A DNA stretch of 64,000 nucleotides from the NCBI GenBank assembly GCA_004295015.1, contig SHNE01000022.1, positions 62,001-126,000 on the forward strand, written 5' to 3'. The position numbers and the translations under genes are program-made. This stretch comes from Bacteroidota bacterium (GTDB lineage Bacteria > Bacteroidota > Bacteroidia > AKYH767-A > 2013-40CM-41-45). The notes below the pieces were generated by a model that made no database searches, was not told the origin of the DNA, and saw only the letters and a program-made list of their open reading frames with translations. Below are positions 60,134 to 64,000 of this stretch, in pieces (position 1 is the stretch's first letter; each line of letters starts with the position of its first letter).

Positions 60134-63061
60134 ATGAACATAGCTCCTTGTACTTTAAAGTATTGCCGACCGGCAATTTTCACACTTGTTTTATTTTTCT
60201 TCGGAAGCAATCAAATTTTTGCTCAGACAATCGACTATACCTCGGGTACAGATCGACTCAAGAGTTTAGCCAAAAGAAAAGCACTAGAAGAAAATTCTCT
60301 GGTGAAGAATGTCATGTTTCGTAATATCGGCCCGACTATCATGAGTGGGCGCGTGGTAGACTTAGATGTTAACCCGGAGGACCCGACAGAATTTTATGTG
60401 GCCTATGCTTCAGGTGGACTGTGGCACACTAAAAATAATGGCCAAACATTTGTTCCGATCTTTGATAATGAAGACGCCATTACCATAGGTGATATTGCGG
60501 TCGACTGGAAAACGCGTGCGATATGGGTTGGAACGGGTGAAGTAAATAGCAGTCGAAGTTCTTATGCGGGTACCGGAATATATCTCAGTACTGATACCGG
60601 AAAAACATGGACCAATAAAGGCCTCATTGAATCACATCACATTGGCCGAATTATCTTGCATCCAACGAAGCCGGGTGTGTTATGGGTTGCTGTATTAGGA
60701 CATCTATATTCGGCCAATGCTGAGCGGGGTGTATATAAGTCTACTGACAATGGAACTACATGGAAACTTGTTTTAGCTGTAGATGAAAATACAGGAGCAG
60801 TGGACATGGATATTAATTCCAGGAATCCCGATATTTTATATGCTGCCATGTGGTACAGAGAGCGCCGCGCATGGAATTTAATTGAAGGGGGAGTAGGTTC
60901 AGGAATTTATCAATCACTTGATGGAGGAGAGAAGTGGAATAAACTCAACGGAGGAAGTTCCGGATTTCCGGATGGTGAAGGCATAGGTCGTATTGGCCTT
61001 ACTGTATCACCTGCTGATCCAAATATTTTGTATGTAATTCTTGACAATCAAAATAAAAGGAATGATACAGATGAGAGGGACAGCTCGAAAATTGATTCCA
61101 AGGATTTAAAAGGAATGTCTAAAGAGAAGTTCCTGAAACTTGATGATAAAAAACTGGAATCTTTTTTGCGGGATAACGACTTCCCTGAAAAATATACGAT
61201 TGAAATAGTTAAAGATCTTGTTAAAACCGATTCAATCTCGGTTGATAATATTGTCGAATACTCCAATGATGCAAATAATTCTTTGTTTGACACGCCAATA
61301 ATTGGCGCAGAGGTTTATCGAAGTGATGATGCCGGGAAAACATGGAAGAAAACGCATGAGAATTATATCAAAAACCTATTTTATACCTATGGCTATTATT
61401 TCGGTAAAATTAATGTCTCTCCTTTCGATGCAAATAAAATTACTGTTTGCGGTTTGCCATTATTGATGTCGACCGATGGAGGTAAAACTTTCAAATCAAT
61501 TGATGGAGATAATACTCATGGCGATCACCATGCAGTTTGGATGAGTCCAAAACGTGATGGCCACATGATCATCGGCAACGACGGAGGCTTGAACATTTCA
61601 TATGATGATGGTGCATCATGGTTTAAAGCTAATACGCCTGCGGTTGGACAATTTTACAGCGTGGAGGTCGATATGGCAAAACCGTATAATGTATATGGAG
61701 GATTGCAAGATAATGGCGTATGGACCGGTCCTTCCACTAATGTTAGTGATGTGAGCTGGCAGCAATATGGAGTATACCCATACAAATTTATTATGGGAGG
61801 TGACGGTATGCAGGTGCAGGTCGATACGAGAGATAATGCAACTGTCTACACAGGTTTTCAATTTGGATACTATTATCGCCTGAATAAAAATGTGGATGGT
61901 GAATCGATGTCTGTAAAACCGCGGAATAATATCGGTGAAAATAACTATCGTTTCAACTGGCAAAGTCCGATTTGTCTTTCGAAGCATAATCAGGATATAT
62001 TATATTACGGGTCGAACCACTTTCATCGCTCACTTTTGAAAGGAGAAGAAATGAAAACCATGTCAGCTGATCTGACTAAAAATTCTATGAAAGGTGACGT
62101 GCCTTACAATACTCTTACAACCATTGCTGAATCGCCCATGCGTTTTGGCTTAGTATATGCCGGAACTGATGATGGCATGCTATGGGTTTCGAAGGATGTG
62201 GGTTATTCGTGGACTTTCATTGCAGACTCCTTACCGAAAAATTTATACGTAAGTCGTGTAAGTGCTTCCAATAAAGCAGAAGGACGAGTTTATCTTTCCA
62301 TGAATGGCTACCGGAACGATCATTTCGAGCCCTACGTTTTCGTTTCTGAAAATTATGGAGCAAGCTGGAAAAATATTTCAATGGGATTACCGGCAGAACC
62401 GGTGAATGTGATCAGAGAAGATCCGGAAAACGAGAATTTACTTTTTGTCGGGACAGACAATGGTCTCTATGTTTCAATAAACAGAGGTGAATCATGGATG
62501 GCCATGAATGGAGGCCTTCCTCGTGTTCCGGTTCATGATGCAGTTATCCATCCCCGCGACGGAGAAATTGTTTTAGGAACACACGGCAGAAGCTTCTACG
62601 TGGCTTCCTTGAAAGAAATCCGACAGATCAATGATTCTTTGCTAGGGAAGGATTTAAAAATACTGGAAGTTACTGCGCCAAAATTCAGTAAGTCATGGGG
62701 TGCAGATCCGGGTTTCTTTTCTAAACCTATGATCCCTGAGTTGTCCGGTTCCTATTATTCTAAGAATCCGGGGCTATCAACAGTGCGCATTCTAAGTTCG
62801 AATGGTATCTTGCTTAAAACTGTAACTGATACTACTGAAGCCGGATTAAATTATTTTCATCCTGTTTTATCTATGGAAGAAACGGTAGCGAATCTATTGT
62901 CTAAAAAAATAGGCCGAACAAAGAATCCGACCGAATTGCCTCGCAAATCGGATGATGGTAATTATTATTTGCCTGAAGGAAAATATAAGCTGGAAATTAC
63001 CCTTGCTTCCGGAACTAAGGAATCAATGGATTTCGAGGTTGGAGTGATTAGTCAGAATTGA
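60134..63061 (+). CDS. Large secreted Asp-box (BNR/sortilin-like) propeller protein
   Basis: A 975-residue exported protein (hydrophobic signal about 15-31, ending IFAQ). It contains about nine Asp-box motifs of the SxDxGxTW type (DTGKTW, DNGTTWK, DGGEKWN, DAGKTWK, DGGKTFK, DDGASWF, DVGYSWT, NYGASWK, NRGESWM). The boxes are split by a helical insert rich in D, K and S (about 310-375), between the first three and the later ones. This layout is like VPS10/sortilin or GH74-type double propellers. Annotated relatives are called glycosyl hydrolases, yet no catalytic residues can be pinned down. It lacks an obvious type IX sorting domain. It converges with the TlpA-like gene. Confidence 0.85.
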   Translation: MNIAPCTLKYCRPAIFTLVLFFFGSNQIFAQTIDYTSGTDRLKSLAKRKALEENSLVKNVMFRNIGPTIMSGRVVDLDVNPEDPTEFYVAYASGGLWHTKNNGQTFVPIFDNEDAITIGDIAVDWKTRAIWVGTGEVNSSRSSYAGTGIYLSTDTGKTWTNKGLIESHHIGRIILHPTKPGVLWVAVLGHLYSANAERGVYKSTDNGTTWKLVLAVDENTGAVDMDINSRNPDILYAAMWYRERRAWNLIEGGVGSGIYQSLDGGEKWNKLNGGSSGFPDGEGIGRIGLTVSPADPNILYVILDNQNKRNDTDERDSSKIDSKDLKGMSKEKFLKLDDKKLESFLRDNDFPEKYTIEIVKDLVKTDSISVDNIVEYSNDANNSLFDTPIIGAEVYRSDDAGKTWKKTHENYIKNLFYTYGYYFGKINVSPFDANKITVCGLPLLMSTDGGKTFKSIDGDNTHGDHHAVWMSPKRDGHMIIGNDGGLNISYDDGASWFKANTPAVGQFYSVEVDMAKPYNVYGGLQDNGVWTGPSTNVSDVSWQQYGVYPYKFIMGGDGMQVQVDTRDNATVYTGFQFGYYYRLNKNVDGESMSVKPRNNIGENNYRFNWQSPICLSKHNQDILYYGSNHFHRSLLKGEEMKTMSADLTKNSMKGDVPYNTLTTIAESPMRFGLVYAGTDDGMLWVSKDVGYSWTFIADSLPKNLYVSRVSASNKAEGRVYLSMNGYRNDHFEPYVFVSENYGASWKNISMGLPAEPVNVIREDPENENLLFVGTDNGLYVSINRGESWMAMNGGLPRVPVHDAVIHPRDGEIVLGTHGRSFYVASLKEIRQINDSLLGKDLKILEVTAPKFSKSWGADPGFFSKPMIPELSGSYYSKNPGLSTVRILSSNGILLKTVTDTTEAGLNYFHPVLSMEETVANLLSKKIGRTKNPTELPRKSDDGNYYLPEGKYKLEITLASGTKESMDFEVGVISQN

Positions 63062-63071
63062 TTTTCTTTAA

Positions 63072-64000
63072 TCACTCAGATTTTTTCTCCTTGAGCTTAT
63101 GCTCTATAAAGTCTTTCACCTTCTCGGTGTCGAGACGCTTTGCTAAAATGCGTTTCTCTGCATCCAGCAAATAAATAACAGGAGTTGAATAGATGTCGTA
63201 GTAATTTCTGAAATTCGTTTTGTTGTACAGGTCGGAAACATTTATCCATTTAAGATGATGTTCCTTGATGTAGTTTTTCCAGAGATCAATATCAGATTCA
63301 ATACCTATTGAAAAGACTTCAATGCTGATACCGGCAGCTTTTGCGCTGTCGTAATACTGAGACAGTTTAGGTATTTCAATTTTACAATGACTGCAGGTTG
63401 GGTCCCAAAATACCAGGATGGTATAGTCTGCTTTCACATCTTTTAGGTTACGCAGCACCAACCCTGTATCAGGCATAATTAAATTATACGCTTTTTCTCC
63501 AAGAATATTCGGCTTGATTTTATCAACACGCTCATGAATCTTGGCCTTTAATGCCGAGTCAGCCCAGAAGGCTTCGTCCGTTAAATAATATTTTTCTGCG
63601 ATATGAACGAAGATTTTATCATAACCCATAATCTTCGAGGTTTCATAGTAGTTTGCAAACGTGGCAACACAATATTTGAATACTTCTTTATTTGCTCTTG
63701 ATCTGTGAATGACTGTATCTACTGATACAATGATTGAATCGGGGAGAGGTACAGTAAGCTGTTGTGTGTAGGTTTTTATTTTGTTGTAAAAAATCGGAGT
63801 GCGTAGAAGTCGGTCATCGGAGAAATCCAGATCGTCAAAATAGTGAGACTTGTAATACCTGAATTGGAATGTGGAATCTGTTATGACGCCATTCGCATCT
63901 TTAGGTGCTTCCGGAACTTCCGGCTCAGACATAGCCCGTATTATTTGAGCCATAAAAGTTTTAGGATAATCTTTAATAATCTTAAAGCGATATTCCTTCA
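63072..64000 (-). CDS. TlpA-like thioredoxin-fold protein with N-terminal helical domain (cut by window end)
   Basis: The frame is open to the right window edge, so the ATG at 63951-63953 is probably internal and the start lies beyond. The visible part has a helical domain (about 50-165 from that ATG) and a thioredoxin domain with the active site C-S-H-C in WDPTCSHCKIE, preceded by TILVF, and the cis-proline in STPVIYLLD. Such proteins (TlpA/ResA-like with a DUF-type N-terminus) are periplasmic thiol reductants in Bacteroidota. It converges on the Asp-box gene with 10 bases between stops. Confidence 0.85.
   Translation of the reverse strand, partial: KEYRFKIIKDYPKTFMAQIIRAMSEPEVPEAPKDANGVITDSTFQFRYYKSHYFDDLDFSDDRLLRTPIFYNKIKTYTQQLTVPLPDSIIVSVDTVIHRSRANKEVFKYCVATFANYYETSKIMGYDKIFVHIAEKYYLTDEAFWADSALKAKIHERVDKIKPNILGEKAYNLIMPDTGLVLRNLKDVKADYTILVFWDPTCSHCKIEIPKLSQYYDSAKAAGISIEVFSIGIESDIDLWKNYIKEHHLKWINVSDLYNKTNFRNYYDIYSTPVIYLLDAEKRILAKRLDTEKVKDFIEHKLKEKKSE

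Noticed and set aside
1-64000. tRNA, rRNA, CRISPR arrays, prophage or insertion sequences
   Set aside because: I read the intergenic regions for cloverleaf ends, regular repeat-spacer arrays, integrase or transposase genes and found none.

Overview
The window is a moderately AT-rich chromosomal segment of a member of the Bacteroidota. The evidence is the DUF5723/TSP3/OmpA outer-membrane protein, clade II nitrous oxide reductase with nosLDFY but no nosR or nosX, DarA/DarB flexirubin-type genes, lipoproteins with Bacteroidota-like signal peptides, paired TPM/LemA genes, and upstream boxes of the TAnnTTTG type. Shine-Dalgarno sequences are mostly absent; the AGGAGG before nosZ is an exception. 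I cannot name genus or family. Most genes are housekeeping or envelope genes, and I see no phage, insertion sequence, CRISPR array, rRNA or tRNA.

Layout. Positions 1-3700 hold the tail of an unidentified gene, a PAS sensor histidine kinase, two CheY-like receivers and a NarL/FixJ-type regulator. Positions 3700-10760 form a nitrous oxide respiration locus: lipoprotein cytochrome c, nosZ with a lipobox, a membrane protein of unknown function, nosL, nosD, nosF and nosY, closed by a strong bidirectional terminator. Positions 10776-14585 encode an OmpA-type outer-membrane protein and a partner lipoprotein. Positions 14820-18933 hold rnhB, a glycosyltransferase, an LpxD-like acyltransferase and a SpoIIE-type phosphatase. 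Positions 19004-24217 form a polysaccharide export and assembly set (Wzx-like flippase, two Wzz-like proteins, O-antigen ligase/polymerase). Positions 24297-31039 hold DsbD, a three-gene ABC importer of the TrpXYZ/COG2984 type, two TPM proteins and LemA. Positions 31253-37123 hold small unknown proteins, tilS, a thioredoxin-fold protein, pabB and rluF.

Positions 37425-45944 are the most interesting part. Ten tightly packed, often overlapping + strand genes encode a secreted small protein, DarA, DarB, a 135-residue unknown, a BtrH-like putative acyltransferase, an ABC-2 exporter pair, an acyl carrier protein, a ketosynthase and a ketosynthase-like partner that has lost its catalytic residues (chain-length-factor-like). 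This is a flexirubin/dialkylresorcinol-type pathway, but the aromatase, ketoreductase, dehydratase, ammonia-lyase and ligase of known flexirubin clusters are not in this window. It is either one part of a split cluster or a compact pathway for a different product.

Positions 46068-57448 (mostly - strand) hold a DODA-type dioxygenase, a DUF433/DUF5615 toxin-antitoxin-like pair, hemH, an MmcQ/YjbR protein, lpdA, lnt, an SDR oxidoreductase, an APC permease, a pair of diverged structured repeats (about 55611-56040) and a polytopic membrane protein. Positions 57577-64000 hold purL with a very long terminator hairpin, a large secreted Asp-box (BNR) propeller protein and a TlpA-like thioredoxin protein cut by the window end.

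The nos genes should let the cell use N2O as an electron acceptor. The kinase/regulator group next to them is a candidate but unproven control system. The polysaccharide and lipid A-type genes, OmpA, Lnt and the Dar/ABC locus all concern the envelope.
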